A stretch of 64,000 bases of DNA from the NCBI GenBank assembly GCA_029262895.1, contig JAJCYM010000043.1, forward strand, positions 109,465 through 173,464. Direction: 5' to 3'. The translations under genes were made by a program, and so were the position numbers. The notes below the pieces were generated by a model, which did no database searches, was not told where the DNA came from, and was given only the letters and a program-made list of their open reading frames with translations. The first letter of the stretch is position 1. Each line of letters begins with the position of its first letter. The stretch is from Roseivirga sp. (GTDB taxonomy: Bacteria > Bacteroidota > Bacteroidia > Cytophagales > Cyclobacteriaceae). Shown here in pieces: positions 42,628 to 51,652 of the stretch.

Positions 42628-45240
42628 ATGCAACCCCCAAAGTGGTCAAAGTTTATCCTACAAAAATTAGTAGATGATCATTTGCTAAAGGCCATTGAGG
42701 GAGACCTGAATGAAGAGTTTCATAGAAACATTAAGGATGAAGGGTTGAAAAAAGCCAAAAGACTCTATTCTGTGGAAGTACTTAGGTTGTGTTATCTCTA
42801 TTTCAAAGAAACCATCAAAAACCAAATTTCGACCATCATGTTAAGAAACTATGTTGTCACAAGTCTCAGAAGTTTAGGCAAAAACAAGGTCTACTCGGCA
42901 ATCAATATCACAGGTCTGGCTGTTGGCATAGCCTCTTTCCTTTTCATTTACCTATATGTGCAACTGGAGCTTTCTTACGACCAGCATTTTGATGATGGGC
43001 AGCAGATATACAGGCTTGGTTTAGAAAGAAAATACCCTGATAAAACTGTTAACTGGGCAATTGCTCCGGGAGCCTTGGGACATGGTATAAAGGATGCTTA
43101 CCCTGAGGTAGAGAATGTTACGCGGATATGGCCTTTGGGTTTTAGCGTTGAATCTGAGGATAAAAGCTACTATGAATCCCGGATATACTTTGTCGACTCC
43201 ACCTTCTTTGATGTTTTTTCCTTCGATTTCATTGAAGGTGACGCTATTAATTCTTTAACCGATCCTCATTCGGTCGTACTTACCACTTCGACTGCTGTGA
43301 AGTACTTCGGCAACGAAGATGCGATAGGGAAGATCTTGAAGATAAATGACGAGTCCTTTACAGTTACAGCCATAGTGCAAGATGTTCCTCAGAATACTCA
43401 TTTCCATTTCGATTTGGCCGTGACTTCAAATGGTAGACGATTTGTAGAAAGACAGAATGACAACTGGATCAACTTTTTTACTTTTAGCACCTACTTAAAA
43501 TTGGCTAAAAATACTGACTACAAGGCTTTGGAAGCAAAGATTCCCGACTTGCTTGACGGCCATTTGAAGTCATCTTTTTCATCGGAAAAGGAATACCAGG
43601 AGTGGTTAGAAATTGGAAATGCCCATAGATATTTTCTTCAACCTCTTGATGAAATTCATTTGACATCGAAACTTAATTCAGAGCTTGAAGCAAACGGTGA
43701 TAAAAGCTACATTTTGATCTTTTCAGGAATAGGACTTCTAATCATAATTATTGGGGTGATCAATTTTGTGAACCTTACTACAGCCAGAGCTTCAAGTCGG
43801 GCCAAAGAGGTAGGTGTCAGAAAATCCATTGGTTCCTCAAGATCGAGTTTGATCCGTCAGTTTGTGTTAGAGTCTTTTATAATCACATCAATTTCGGTGT
43901 TCCTTGCGATACTCATCGCTTTGATAGCCCTGCCTTACTTCAATCAGTTGGTTGGAAAAACGATGTCAATGGACATATTCCTACAACCAACACAAATGTT
44001 CTATGGCTTGTTATTTTTGGTGCTCATCGGACTAGTGGCGGGTGCCTATCCGGCAATTTATCTTTCTTCATTCAGGCCCGTGGATGTACTGAAAGGAAAA
44101 ATGTTACCCACTCATGGCCTATCAATTTTTAGGAATAGTCTTGTTCTCTTTCAGTTTGTGATTTCGATTTCTCTTATCATTTCAACTGTGTTGATATATC
44201 AGCAAATCAAATTCATGCTTGATAAGGATTTGGGTTTTAATAGTGAAAAAGCTCTTGTGATCAATAATATTGATTTTCAATTGGTTGGTCGAACCGACTT
44301 GTTCAAAGCGGAACTGTTAACCCATAGTCAAATCAAGTCAGTTTCATTTACCAATAGTATTCCCGGCCAAATCACCAATTCATGGGTTTATACCCCTACG
44401 GACGATAAATCGATATCTGCCAGCCTGTCCAACTTTAATGGGGACAAGGATGTAATTAAAACCTGGGAGCTGAACCTTATTGCTGGAAGAGACTTTATCA
44501 AGCTTGATACAGGTAGGCGGAATGTTATCATGAATAAAACTGCCCTTGGACTATTTGGCTGGGATGAAACTTCTGTTGGGAATCAGTTTACCCAAATGAG
44601 TTCTGAAGACAGATATACGCTTATCGGGATCATTGATGATTTTCATTTTGAATCCTTGCACAAAGAAGTAGGGCCTTTGATCTTCTTTCTAAGTGAGAGA
44701 TTTCACAATCAGGCGGTGGTTCGACTAAGAGGAGACGACCTGGCCAGTACGATTAAATTTATTGAGGAAAAATGGGATGAGTTTATACCCGGTAGGGCAC
44801 TTCAGTATTCATTTATGGATCAGGATTTTGATGCGCTCTATGCAAAAGAGAGTGTTACCGGAAAACTGGCTCTCATTTTTTGTGGCTTAGCATGGATCAT
44901 TGCCTGTTTGGGGCTTTTTGGATTGTCCATTTTCTCGGCAAACCTTAGAGCTCGTGAGATGAGCATTAGAAAAGTGCTTGGTGCAAAAGGGATACATGTG
45001 TTTGGACTATTATCAAGTAATTCCATTAAGCTTATTATATGGGCATTGGTGGTTTCCGTGCCACTCAGTTATTTCTTGATGACTGAATGGCTGGATACTT
45101 TTGCTTTCAGGATTTCAATACCTGTTTGGATTTACCTGGCGGTAGGAGCCTTTGCATTGTCCATTACAGTGATTACTGTAAGTTGGCAATCTATAAAGGT
45201 GTCTGTTGCCAGTCCTGTTAAAAACTTGAAGGTGGAATAG
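42628..45240 (+). CDS. ABC transporter permease (FtsX/MacB type) with permease-prefix domain
   Basis: An 870 aa inner-membrane protein. Residues ~1-70 are a soluble prefix (LLKAIEGDLNEEFHRN) found in PadR-associated permeases. Two MacB-like periplasmic domains alternate with two FtsX cores; each core contains the motif RAKEVGVRKSIGSSR or RAREMSIRKVLGAKG. No ATPase gene is adjacent, so a partner must be encoded elsewhere. Such proteins act in export or mechanical signalling across the envelope. Confidence 0.88.
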   Translation: MQPPKWSKFILQKLVDDHLLKAIEGDLNEEFHRNIKDEGLKKAKRLYSVEVLRLCYLYFKETIKNQISTIMLRNYVVTSLRSLGKNKVYSAINITGLAVGIASFLFIYLYVQLELSYDQHFDDGQQIYRLGLERKYPDKTVNWAIAPGALGHGIKDAYPEVENVTRIWPLGFSVESEDKSYYESRIYFVDSTFFDVFSFDFIEGDAINSLTDPHSVVLTTSTAVKYFGNEDAIGKILKINDESFTVTAIVQDVPQNTHFHFDLAVTSNGRRFVERQNDNWINFFTFSTYLKLAKNTDYKALEAKIPDLLDGHLKSSFSSEKEYQEWLEIGNAHRYFLQPLDEIHLTSKLNSELEANGDKSYILIFSGIGLLIIIIGVINFVNLTTARASSRAKEVGVRKSIGSSRSSLIRQFVLESFIITSISVFLAILIALIALPYFNQLVGKTMSMDIFLQPTQMFYGLLFLVLIGLVAGAYPAIYLSSFRPVDVLKGKMLPTHGLSIFRNSLVLFQFVISISLIISTVLIYQQIKFMLDKDLGFNSEKALVINNIDFQLVGRTDLFKAELLTHSQIKSVSFTNSIPGQITNSWVYTPTDDKSISASLSNFNGDKDVIKTWELNLIAGRDFIKLDTGRRNVIMNKTALGLFGWDETSVGNQFTQMSSEDRYTLIGIIDDFHFESLHKEVGPLIFFLSERFHNQAVVRLRGDDLASTIKFIEEKWDEFIPGRALQYSFMDQDFDALYAKESVTGKLALIFCGLAWIIACLGLFGLSIFSANLRAREMSIRKVLGAKGIHVFGLLSSNSIKLIIWALVVSVPLSYFLMTEWLDTFAFRISIPVWIYLAVGAFALSITVITVSWQSIKVSVASPVKNLKVE

Positions 45241-45300
45241 GTCAACGTCCATCGAAGAGATTCGATTGCCTCTAACGGTAGTATAAGATCATGAAGTTCT

Positions 45301-45352
45301 TCAGATAGCTTAATTCCTCCCAATCCCCCAAGTTATCTGAGGGATTAGGTGG
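45301..45352. terminator. Possible factor-dependent terminator with overlapping hairpins
   Basis: Two pairings interleave: 45301-45310 with 45331-45340 (9 of 10) and 45316-45327 with 45341-45352 (10 of 12). Only one hairpin, or an H-type pseudoknot, can form at a time. The region lies between the convergent permease gene and the gene at 45359. Confidence 0.3.
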
Positions 45353-45358
45353 TAGACA

Positions 45359-45754
45359 TTATGATCTTAGCCAAGCTTCCATTTCGGCCTTATCCGAAAA
45401 GAAACGTGTGTCGAAGTTGGCTAATGCGTGCCTTGGTGGATCGGCAGGAGGGAGATGTTCGGCATTCCCTAGAAAAGCCATTTTTTTAGCTCCCGCTTCA
45501 TTATACTTTGGAAAAATATTGTTGTTTCTCCATTCCGTTAAATCATCTGACATGGCACCACCAAACTGGAATTGGTGAATCAATATTAATAGGTTTCTGG
45601 TTTTGTGCTCTATTGAAAAGCCAGCATAAATATAAAGGCAGGCCTTGAAATCTGCTGCTTTCATATTGGCTGTTCCTGATTTCCAGTCCAGTTCCAATGT
45701 GTTTCCGTCATCAATCAAGTTGTTGACCATAAATTCGTTTTCGTAGATTTTCAT
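45359..45754 (-). CDS. SpoIIAA/STAS-SEC14-like protein
   Basis: A 131 aa cytoplasmic protein. The order LELDWKSGTANM, LLILIHQFQFGG and a closing NFDTRFFSDKAEMEAWL resembles SpoIIAA-like (STAS/SEC14) small proteins of Bacteroidota. The role is unknown; the ligand is probably a lipid or nucleotide. It follows the sigma factor gene by 61 bases on the same strand. Confidence 0.55.
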   Translation of the reverse strand: MKIYENEFMVNNLIDDGNTLELDWKSGTANMKAADFKACLYIYAGFSIEHKTRNLLILIHQFQFGGAMSDDLTEWRNNNIFPKYNEAGAKKMAFLGNAEHLPPADPPRHALANFDTRFFSDKAEMEAWLRS

Positions 45755-45815
45755 AATTCTTTTTCTAAAGGGTTATAGAAGTAAGACAAATGAGGAAAGA
45801 AAAACGGTCGAAACT

Positions 45816-46673
45816 CTAATCCGTCTGATCATCTGGTGCAGCCTGATGGTTCAAATTATTAACCATTTTCAGGTGTTGCATCAGGCCATCATGAAGGTCT
45901 GTTCCGTTATTATTAAGCGGGTCAATTTGGTTGATCAGTTCGGTGCGGAGGTCAAATAGCTTATCAGCATTTTGCAGCTCACTTTCGCGTACAAGCTTCA
46001 CCTTCATTAGCTCCTGTTGAACATCACTTTTCGGGTTGCAAATGCCTTGCAGTTCAGAACATTGATGGCATGCCCCATTCTTGTTTACTAAGGCACAGCG
46101 TTTATCGTAAATGTTGGTCATGGTTTGTCTGGCATCCAATAAGTGGTGCTTGACTTGCCCAATGGTAGCCTTGATGATCTCTGCTATTTCCTGCACTTTG
46201 AAGGCATAAATTTCCTTCAAGAGAAGCGTGAGTTGTTGTTTGATGGGTAAGGTTTTACTGATACAGGTAAAACAGAAGTCAATATGTTCCTTGATGTCGA
46301 ATTGTACATCGGGCTGCTGCATCACTCTACCAAAGAAAGGACCGGCCTTGGCAGCATCGTTGTCTTGTAAGTCATCGCGGCAGTCATCCTGGGCTGAAAC
46401 TGCCCACTTCTTTTCCCTGTTCAAATGGTTGAGAGAAATGCTGGTGGCAATAGAAAACACCCAGCTTTTAAATTGAGTCGCGTCACCTTTGAAAGTATCG
46501 ATTTTATCAAAGACCTTTAAGAAGGTGTTATGATAAAAGTCCTCCGTATCATGACGATTGGTATGCAAGCGATAGAGGTATGATTTTAAAGGCTTCTCAA
46601 AACCTGAAAAAAGCTCTTTTAAAGCTTCAGCCTCTCCTTTTTGTGCCCGTTCAAGAATTTGCGTGCTTGTCAT
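45816..46673 (-). CDS. ECF sigma factor with Cys-rich C-terminal extension
   Basis: A 285 aa sigma-70-family regulator. Region 2 is at ~20-90 (DTEDFYHNTFLKVFDKI, FKSWVFSIATSISLNHL) and region 4 at ~145-195 (AFKVQEIAEIIKATIGQVKHHL). A ~90-residue tail follows with a C-x8-C-x2-C-x6-C pattern (RCALVNKNGACHQCSELQGIC), possibly a metal or redox site. The protein is much longer than a standard ECF factor of ~190 aa. Its ATG overlaps the cupin gene stop as ATGA. Confidence 0.85.
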   Translation of the reverse strand: MTSTQILERAQKGEAEALKELFSGFEKPLKSYLYRLHTNRHDTEDFYHNTFLKVFDKIDTFKGDATQFKSWVFSIATSISLNHLNREKKWAVSAQDDCRDDLQDNDAAKAGPFFGRVMQQPDVQFDIKEHIDFCFTCISKTLPIKQQLTLLLKEIYAFKVQEIAEIIKATIGQVKHHLLDARQTMTNIYDKRCALVNKNGACHQCSELQGICNPKSDVQQELMKVKLVRESELQNADKLFDLRTELINQIDPLNNNGTDLHDGLMQHLKMVNNLNHQAAPDDQTD

Positions 46674-47071
46674 AAAATGACTCTTTCTGATAATTTGATA
46701 TGCACAGCTTTAAGCGTTTTTTTACCCAAAACCTCTGCTTTATGTCCATGTTGCCCAGGATCAAAAAGAACGCCCTCAGGTAGGTGATCCTGTGCAATTA
46801 ATATATCTCCACTCTGAAAATCCCGATGACTACCATCGCGTAGTATAATTCGCAAGACACCTTGCTGAATTGCAATTAAAGTGGGGTCTCCAGCCACATG
46901 CCAAGCACTGCAATACCCCGGACTGCTTTCTCTCAACCTGAAGTTTTGAGCATCGATCCGTTCCGTCAGCAGCATTCCAACCATTGTGACTTTTTGGTAA
47001 GACAAATCAGAAAAAACGGAGTTGAAGGCTTCATCAATGGTAATACAAGAAATGTCAAATGAATCTTCCAC
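46670..47071 (-). CDS. Cupin-fold protein coupled to the sigma factor
   Basis: A 133 aa protein read from a GTG at 47071 (next ATG is residue 30). The stretch AIQQGVLRIILRDGSHRDFQ and the following GDILIAQDHLPEGV have the beta-rich rhythm of a small cupin, with H in AWHVAG and in the QDHLP loop. It precedes and overlaps the sigma factor gene. In ChrR-type zinc anti-sigma factors a cupin senses stress; here the anti-sigma helical domain is not visible, so any regulatory link is inference. Confidence 0.6.
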   Translation of the reverse strand: MEDSFDISCITIDEAFNSVFSDLSYQKVTMVGMLLTERIDAQNFRLRESSPGYCSAWHVAGDPTLIAIQQGVLRIILRDGSHRDFQSGDILIAQDHLPEGVLFDPGQHGHKAEVLGKKTLKAVHIKLSERVIL

Positions 47072-47118
47072 AATAAGAAAAATTGATAGTTATAGTAATT
47101 TGATCAACCTGATATTTT

Positions 47119-47559
47119 TCAAGACGGGTCTTTTTTTCTTAATACCCATGACGCACCTGAACCCATCTCAAAATCCCAATCGCTTATCATGCTGTCTACT
47201 TTTCCTATAATTTTCTCTACTTCCCGATAGGTCTCGCCCAAGCTCATATGATAAGCCCGAATTTCCTCATTCTCAGGCTTAAAGTATCGATCCTGACACC
47301 AGATCAGATAGTCTTCCGCGTCCTCATAGCCCTCCAATTCTCGTAGAACCAGACAGAGATTAAGCAAGGGGTAATTGAACTTGAGATCTTCAAGTTCATC
47401 ATCCAGATAAATGTCGAATGATTTTCCTGAAAGGGTGAATGTTGCCGAAGGATAATCCATGTTTCCTCCAAGAAGTCGATTGCGGTTAACCTTTATCTCA
47501 AATTTATATTTGATATAAATTTCGTTTAAGGCATCAATTTCGGGGTATTTAGTTTCCAT
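47119..47559 (-). CDS. Hypothetical protein
   Basis: A 146 aa acidic soluble protein (DIYLDDELEDLKF, REVEKIIGKVDSM, ending SWVLRKKDPS). I do not recognise the family. It has no signal peptide or membrane segment. It lies 45 bases downstream of the methyltransferase gene on the same strand. Confidence 0.55.
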   Translation of the reverse strand: METKYPEIDALNEIYIKYKFEIKVNRNRLLGGNMDYPSATFTLSGKSFDIYLDDELEDLKFNYPLLNLCLVLRELEGYEDAEDYLIWCQDRYFKPENEEIRAYHMSLGETYREVEKIIGKVDSMISDWDFEMGSGASWVLRKKDPS

Positions 47560-47604
47560 GTGACTTTAATAATCTGATATTTGGCCGCGATTTCACGTGA
47601 TGAG

Positions 47605-48174
47605 TCATTTTTTCCTACCAATCATGAAAACAGAATCTTCATTTTCAAATTCTGCGTAATACTCAAGTAAGAGAATTTCAAAGTAATTATCAAAAAAGCT
47701 GTGTAAGCTACTTTCTGAATGATAATTGACAAAAAGTCCTTTGAAGATTTCAGAGTCCTCACCTGTCCAGAAGGAATGACAAATTATGCCTTGAGGGTTT
47801 AGAATTTCATGCTGTCTTTTTACGGATACCTTCAATTCCATATCATTTAGATGGTGCATTACCTTGTTAGAGTAGATGCCATCAAATTTCTGGTCTGTTG
47901 ATAAGGTCGTAGCATCCAATTCCAGGAACTGCGCCTTAGGGTGCTTGACTATTAACCGGGATAAAAACTCTGAAGAAAAATCTGAGCCTGTTGTTTCAAA
48001 GGTTTCATTCAAAATTTCCCAATCAGTTCCCGGACCTGAGCCAATTTCCAATAAGCTTGAATTGGCTTGTAGCATACCCTTTAACCTTTCAATAAGAGCC
48101 CCGCCATGATGACCTTCGGCCAGTTTAATATATTGATCAACAGACTCTTTTGTTTTATAATAACCATCGCTCAT
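47605..48174 (-). CDS. Class I SAM-dependent methyltransferase
   Basis: A 189 aa Rossmann methyltransferase. The AdoMet loop is LLEIGSGPGTDWEIL near residues 40-54, with FLELDATTL (motif II) and FDGIYSNKVMHHL (motif IV). The substrate is unknown. It is a single-domain enzyme with intact family motifs. Confidence 0.85.
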   Translation of the reverse strand: MSDGYYKTKESVDQYIKLAEGHHGGALIERLKGMLQANSSLLEIGSGPGTDWEILNETFETTGSDFSSEFLSRLIVKHPKAQFLELDATTLSTDQKFDGIYSNKVMHHLNDMELKVSVKRQHEILNPQGIICHSFWTGEDSEIFKGLFVNYHSESSLHSFFDNYFEILLLEYYAEFENEDSVFMIGRKK

Positions 48175-48316
48175 ATCGCTATATTCTGAAACTTAATATC
48201 CAGCTATAAATAAAGCTGCTTAAAGCTAATAAATCAAAGAACCTCTAGTGATCCTGCTCCTGGGATAATTTCTTACAAACCTGAACGAAGCACTTGTTTA
48301 AAGGAATGTTTATTGG

Positions 48317-49237
48317 TTAATCAGTCGATTTCACCTCTATGGTCGTTTCAAAAACCACCACGCATTCCCCACCAACGCTTACACTAACAGGCTCTCCCTT
48401 TTCTATTCCAACCCTGATATGGGCATAACCAGATCTGTTCATTTGTTCCCCTTGGTGAGTGACCAATTCAAGCTTATGAGTTTTGCATGGCAGCACATTA
48501 TACTTGGCCAGGTAAGCACCAAGAGGTCCGTTGCCGTTGCCGGTGACAGGGTCTTCATCAAGGCCGATTTTAGGAGCAAACATTCTGGCATGTACTTGAA
48601 CCCCTGGCTCCGAGCTGTCTAATACAAAAGGAAAGAAACCATTTTCGCCAATAATTTCGGAGAGCTCTGACAACTCGGCATTATTTCTTTTGATCCTGTT
48701 TAGCACTGCTCTGTCCTTCAATGGAACAATCACTTTCCCATGACCCGTGGTAACCGCCTGCATCGGAAGTGCTTCTAAAATATCCGATTCATTGAGATGG
48801 AGTGCTGCCAATACTCTTTCTTTTAAATCTCCTGTGATAATATCTCTCAGGACAGGCTTGGCCTGCCCCATAAATACCATTTGTTTACCATTTTTGGTTT
48901 CTACCTCTAGAGGCAGTGTCCCGATTTTGATTTTCTGGTGAAACACAGTGTTAGACAGGCCGTGTTCCCTGGCCCATAAATACCCTGTGGAAATGGAGGC
49001 ATGCCCACAGCTGGGAATTTCCGTGGTCGGGGTAAAAAATCGAACCTGGTAGTCATGTGATGAATCGGTGGGTTTAAAGACAAATGCGGTTTCGGAGTTG
49101 TTTAATTCCCTGGCTATATCCTGCATTTGAATATCAGATAAGCCATCGGCATTCATTACAACGCCTGCAGGGTTGCCGCGAAATATTTGATTAGTAAAAG
49201 CATTAACCTGGAAGACTTTTAAAGAATGCTGATTCAT
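48317..49237 (-). CDS. PhzF family isomerase-like protein
   Basis: A 306 aa two-domain protein of the PhzF/diaminopimelate-epimerase fold. Signatures: FQVNAFTNQIFRGNPAGVV, the catalytic glutamate in NSETAFV, PSCGHASIST, and GLDEDPVTGNGNGPLG. Most members are uncharacterised isomerases and phenazine genes are absent here, so phenazine synthesis is not implied. A 67-codon ORF ends three bases upstream. Confidence 0.88.
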   Translation of the reverse strand: MNQHSLKVFQVNAFTNQIFRGNPAGVVMNADGLSDIQMQDIARELNNSETAFVFKPTDSSHDYQVRFFTPTTEIPSCGHASISTGYLWAREHGLSNTVFHQKIKIGTLPLEVETKNGKQMVFMGQAKPVLRDIITGDLKERVLAALHLNESDILEALPMQAVTTGHGKVIVPLKDRAVLNRIKRNNAELSELSEIIGENGFFPFVLDSSEPGVQVHARMFAPKIGLDEDPVTGNGNGPLGAYLAKYNVLPCKTHKLELVTHQGEQMNRSGYAHIRVGIEKGEPVSVSVGGECVVVFETTIEVKSTD

Positions 49238-49240
49238 AAT

Positions 49241-49444
49241 CTAATTTGGACTTTCTGTTTCAATAAACATTAAAATAAAATTATTTCCTTCTCCGGTACC
49301 TTGGGTTATGATGATCCGGAACTGGTAGCCATGTTCTGTAGAGAATATGTAATCACTTCTAAATCTGACTTTTGTTGAATATATTTCAATTTGCCCTGAG
49401 ATAGGGGTTAGGAACCAATCTGCATTCTTCTTAATTTTTGGCAA
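49241..49444 (-). CDS. Possible small hypothetical protein upstream of phzF-like gene
   Basis: A 67-codon frame from a TTG at 49444 to the TAG at 49241-49243, three bases before the PhzF start. The composition is protein-like (WFLTPISGQIEIYSTKVRF, then QFRIIITQGTGEG), with alternating beta strands. Its start codon abuts the divergent LytTR gene. There is no upstream ATG, which lowers confidence. Confidence 0.4.
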   Translation of the reverse strand: MPKIKKNADWFLTPISGQIEIYSTKVRFRSDYIFSTEHGYQFRIIITQGTGEGNNFILMFIETESPN

Positions 49445-50295
49445 TGGAACCAGCTTCTGTACCTGTACTACTCCGCAAACCTTGGACTGAAAAACGCCTC
49501 TTGAAGTGGCTATTTGTTTTTATAACAGCCATTGCGTCTATTCAATTTTTTCAAAACTATCTGTTCTATAACAGCAGCTATCCATTTCCATATTTACAGT
49601 ATATCACAGCCTCTTACTTATCCTTTTACACCTATTTTCTTTTTGTACCGATCATCTTTAAAGCGAGCAAATTTGCCGAGAGTAAATTGCACAGTATTGC
49701 CTGGATGATTTTATTTCATTTAGTGGTTGGAGCCATGCTTTCAGCTGCTCATTTATTGTTGATTCATTTCATAGGATGGTTGCAGGTTTATCAGTGGAGT
49801 GAGGAGTCGTTTTTTAGCTCATATTTATTTCAATTATCTAAGTGGCTGCATTTTGAGATACTGATTTATGGCTTTCTGGTCTTTATCTGGAAAGGCCTGG
49901 ACTATATGAAATGGACCCAACTTAAGCAAACGGAAGAGACCGCAGAAGCACAAAAGAGTAATGGCAATTTTGTTGCCAGCATTAAGGTGAAGGAGGGAGG
50001 GAATATCAGCTTTATTTCTGTCAATGAAATTCGTTGGATAGAAGCTTATGACAACTACATAAAGATTAGAGTTAACGGCCGCTACTTTTTGGTGAGACAA
50101 ACTTTGTCGAGCATTGAGCGTGCTTTGAATCCTGAGTTTTTTCAGCGCATTCATCGATCAGTCATCGTGGCCATAGAACAGGTGGAAAGCATCCGTGTGG
50201 ACAATGGAAATTATCAGGTAGTCTTAAGTGATCAAACACCCTTGAAATTGAGCAGAACCTATAAGGACGCCCTAGAACAACAACTGAGTAAATAA
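49444..50295 (+). CDS. Membrane-anchored LytTR-type regulator
   Basis: A 283 aa protein with four membrane helices in residues ~20-150 and a C-terminal LytTR DNA-binding domain (~185-283: ISFISVNEIRWIEAYDNYIKI, RRQ-type middle, FFQRIHRSVIV). No kinase domain is present, so the membrane part may sense directly. The ATG at 49444 is used; a TTG at 49438 is also in frame. Its likely target is the yceI gene just downstream or its own promoter. Confidence 0.82.
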   Translation: MEPASVPVLLRKPWTEKRLLKWLFVFITAIASIQFFQNYLFYNSSYPFPYLQYITASYLSFYTYFLFVPIIFKASKFAESKLHSIAWMILFHLVVGAMLSAAHLLLIHFIGWLQVYQWSEESFFSSYLFQLSKWLHFEILIYGFLVFIWKGLDYMKWTQLKQTEETAEAQKSNGNFVASIKVKEGGNISFISVNEIRWIEAYDNYIKIRVNGRYFLVRQTLSSIERALNPEFFQRIHRSVIVAIEQVESIRVDNGNYQVVLSDQTPLKLSRTYKDALEQQLSK

Positions 50296-50307
50296 AATTC
50301 GCCAAGG

Positions 50308-50331
50308 AAATTTGTAATTCACCACAAATTT
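50308..50331. promoter_or_regulatory. Perfect dyad between LytTR and YceI genes
   Basis: AAATTTGT (50308-50315) and ACAAATTT (50324-50331) are exact reverse complements separated by 8 bases, 52 bases upstream of the YceI start. It may be an operator. Confidence 0.4.
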
Positions 50332-50382
50332 AAATCTGGGTCTGAACCTTGTCGTAAGATTAAGCAAACAAAACAAAAACAC

Positions 50383-50973
50383 ATGCAATTTATTAAATCC
50401 ATAAGCCTTGCGGCCATTCTACTTTTCTCCATTTCATCAGATAAAGAGACGGTCAAACTAAACGTAGAACCCAATCACTCTACAGTGGGTTTTATGGTTC
50501 GCATTGCCGGAGGCATTACCAAGGTAAGGGGTAAATTCACAGACTTTCAAATGTACATGGACTATGTAGATGAGGACCTGACTAAATCATCGGTGAAATT
50601 CACTATTCAGGCAAAAAGCATAGACACCAACATTTCTGATCGAGACGACCATTTAAGGTCAAAGGATTTTTTAGAAGTGGCCACCTATCCGGAGATTACT
50701 TTTGTGAGTAGTGCCATTCGGAAAAAAGGAACTGGATATGAGATAGAGGGGGACTTCACTATGCATGGTACCACCAAACATGTCACCATTCCTTTTGCCA
50801 ATACCAGTGACAGCGCCAGTAAAGTGGGTGTCAGTTTGGAATGGGAACTGGACAGAACGGAGTTTGGGGTTGGTAATAATTTTAAGCACACCTCAATTGA
50901 GAATTTCATTTCTGATAAGATCGTTATTGAAGTGGATTTTTGGTCCAGAAAATCAAAGAATCAAGGAGAGTAA
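50383..50973 (+). CDS. YceI family protein, secreted
   Basis: A 196 aa periplasmic lipocalin-fold protein with a short signal peptide. YceI signatures: LNVEPNHSTVGFMVR, DRDDHLRSKDFLEVATYPEI, and the repeated strand pattern ending VEVDFW. Members bind polyisoprenoids such as ubiquinone or menaquinone precursors; here the ligand is unknown. Confidence 0.9.
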   Translation: MQFIKSISLAAILLFSISSDKETVKLNVEPNHSTVGFMVRIAGGITKVRGKFTDFQMYMDYVDEDLTKSSVKFTIQAKSIDTNISDRDDHLRSKDFLEVATYPEITFVSSAIRKKGTGYEIEGDFTMHGTTKHVTIPFANTSDSASKVGVSLEWELDRTEFGVGNNFKHTSIENFISDKIVIEVDFWSRKSKNQGE

Positions 50974-51010
50974 GTTGCTGTATTCATAAAGTGATACTAC
51001 TTTGTGATCA

Positions 51011-51580
51011 ATGGGCTTAGCACGATTTATAAAGACACTCTTGTTATTGGGTGTCTTTTTTGGCGCTTTTACGGAATTGAATGCCCAGGAGCCCGCTGAA
51101 GTGGATTCTGCTGATTACTTAGAATGGAATGCACTGAACAGATTGTCATGGGAAGACTACAGGTATCGTCCGTTGAACCGTCAACGCTTTGATGGCGCAA
51201 TAGCCATAACGAACGTGAAGATTTCTGCCCGAGGATCTATCAAAAAAGGGGTTCCAAATTTTAAGGTGAAGGTGTTTTTTGTTAAGCCAGACTCCTGGAC
51301 TTCAGATAGTACAGATATGAACCTCCTTAACCACGAACAGCTTCATTTTGATATTGGCGAGATATACGCCCAAAAAATCCGAGAGAAGATTGTTGAAATG
51401 AAGGAAGATGGTGTTACATCTCCTGAAAAGTACAGAGCGACAATCAGAAACTTAATTACAGTTTTTAAGGCTTACTCAGGTCAATATGATAGAGAGACTT
51501 CTTTCGGTATGACTATAATCAAGCAAAGAGAGTGGGAACAAAGGATAAATAAGAGGATTGATGAAATTTTGAGCAATTAA
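51011..51580 (+). CDS. DUF922 protein, probable zinc metalloprotease, secreted
   Basis: A 189 aa protein with a signal peptide ending LNAQ. LLNHEQLHFDIGE contains HExxH, the zinc signature of gluzincin-like proteases, and the overall pattern (WEDYRYRPL before it) fits DUF922. Activity is inferred from the motif. It is 37 bases downstream of the YceI gene and may be co-transcribed. Confidence 0.8.
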   Translation: MGLARFIKTLLLLGVFFGAFTELNAQEPAEVDSADYLEWNALNRLSWEDYRYRPLNRQRFDGAIAITNVKISARGSIKKGVPNFKVKVFFVKPDSWTSDSTDMNLLNHEQLHFDIGEIYAQKIREKIVEMKEDGVTSPEKYRATIRNLITVFKAYSGQYDRETSFGMTIIKQREWEQRINKRIDEILSN

Positions 51581-51652
51581 TAGACTTGTTCATTCTTCTT
51601 ATGGTGCTGGATTTTCTGTTAATTGAATCCGGATAATCAACGTTTTATTGTC

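Noticed and set aside
48317..49237. PhzF-like gene as evidence of phenazine production
   Set aside because: No other phenazine gene is present, and most PhzF-family proteins are unrelated to phenazines.
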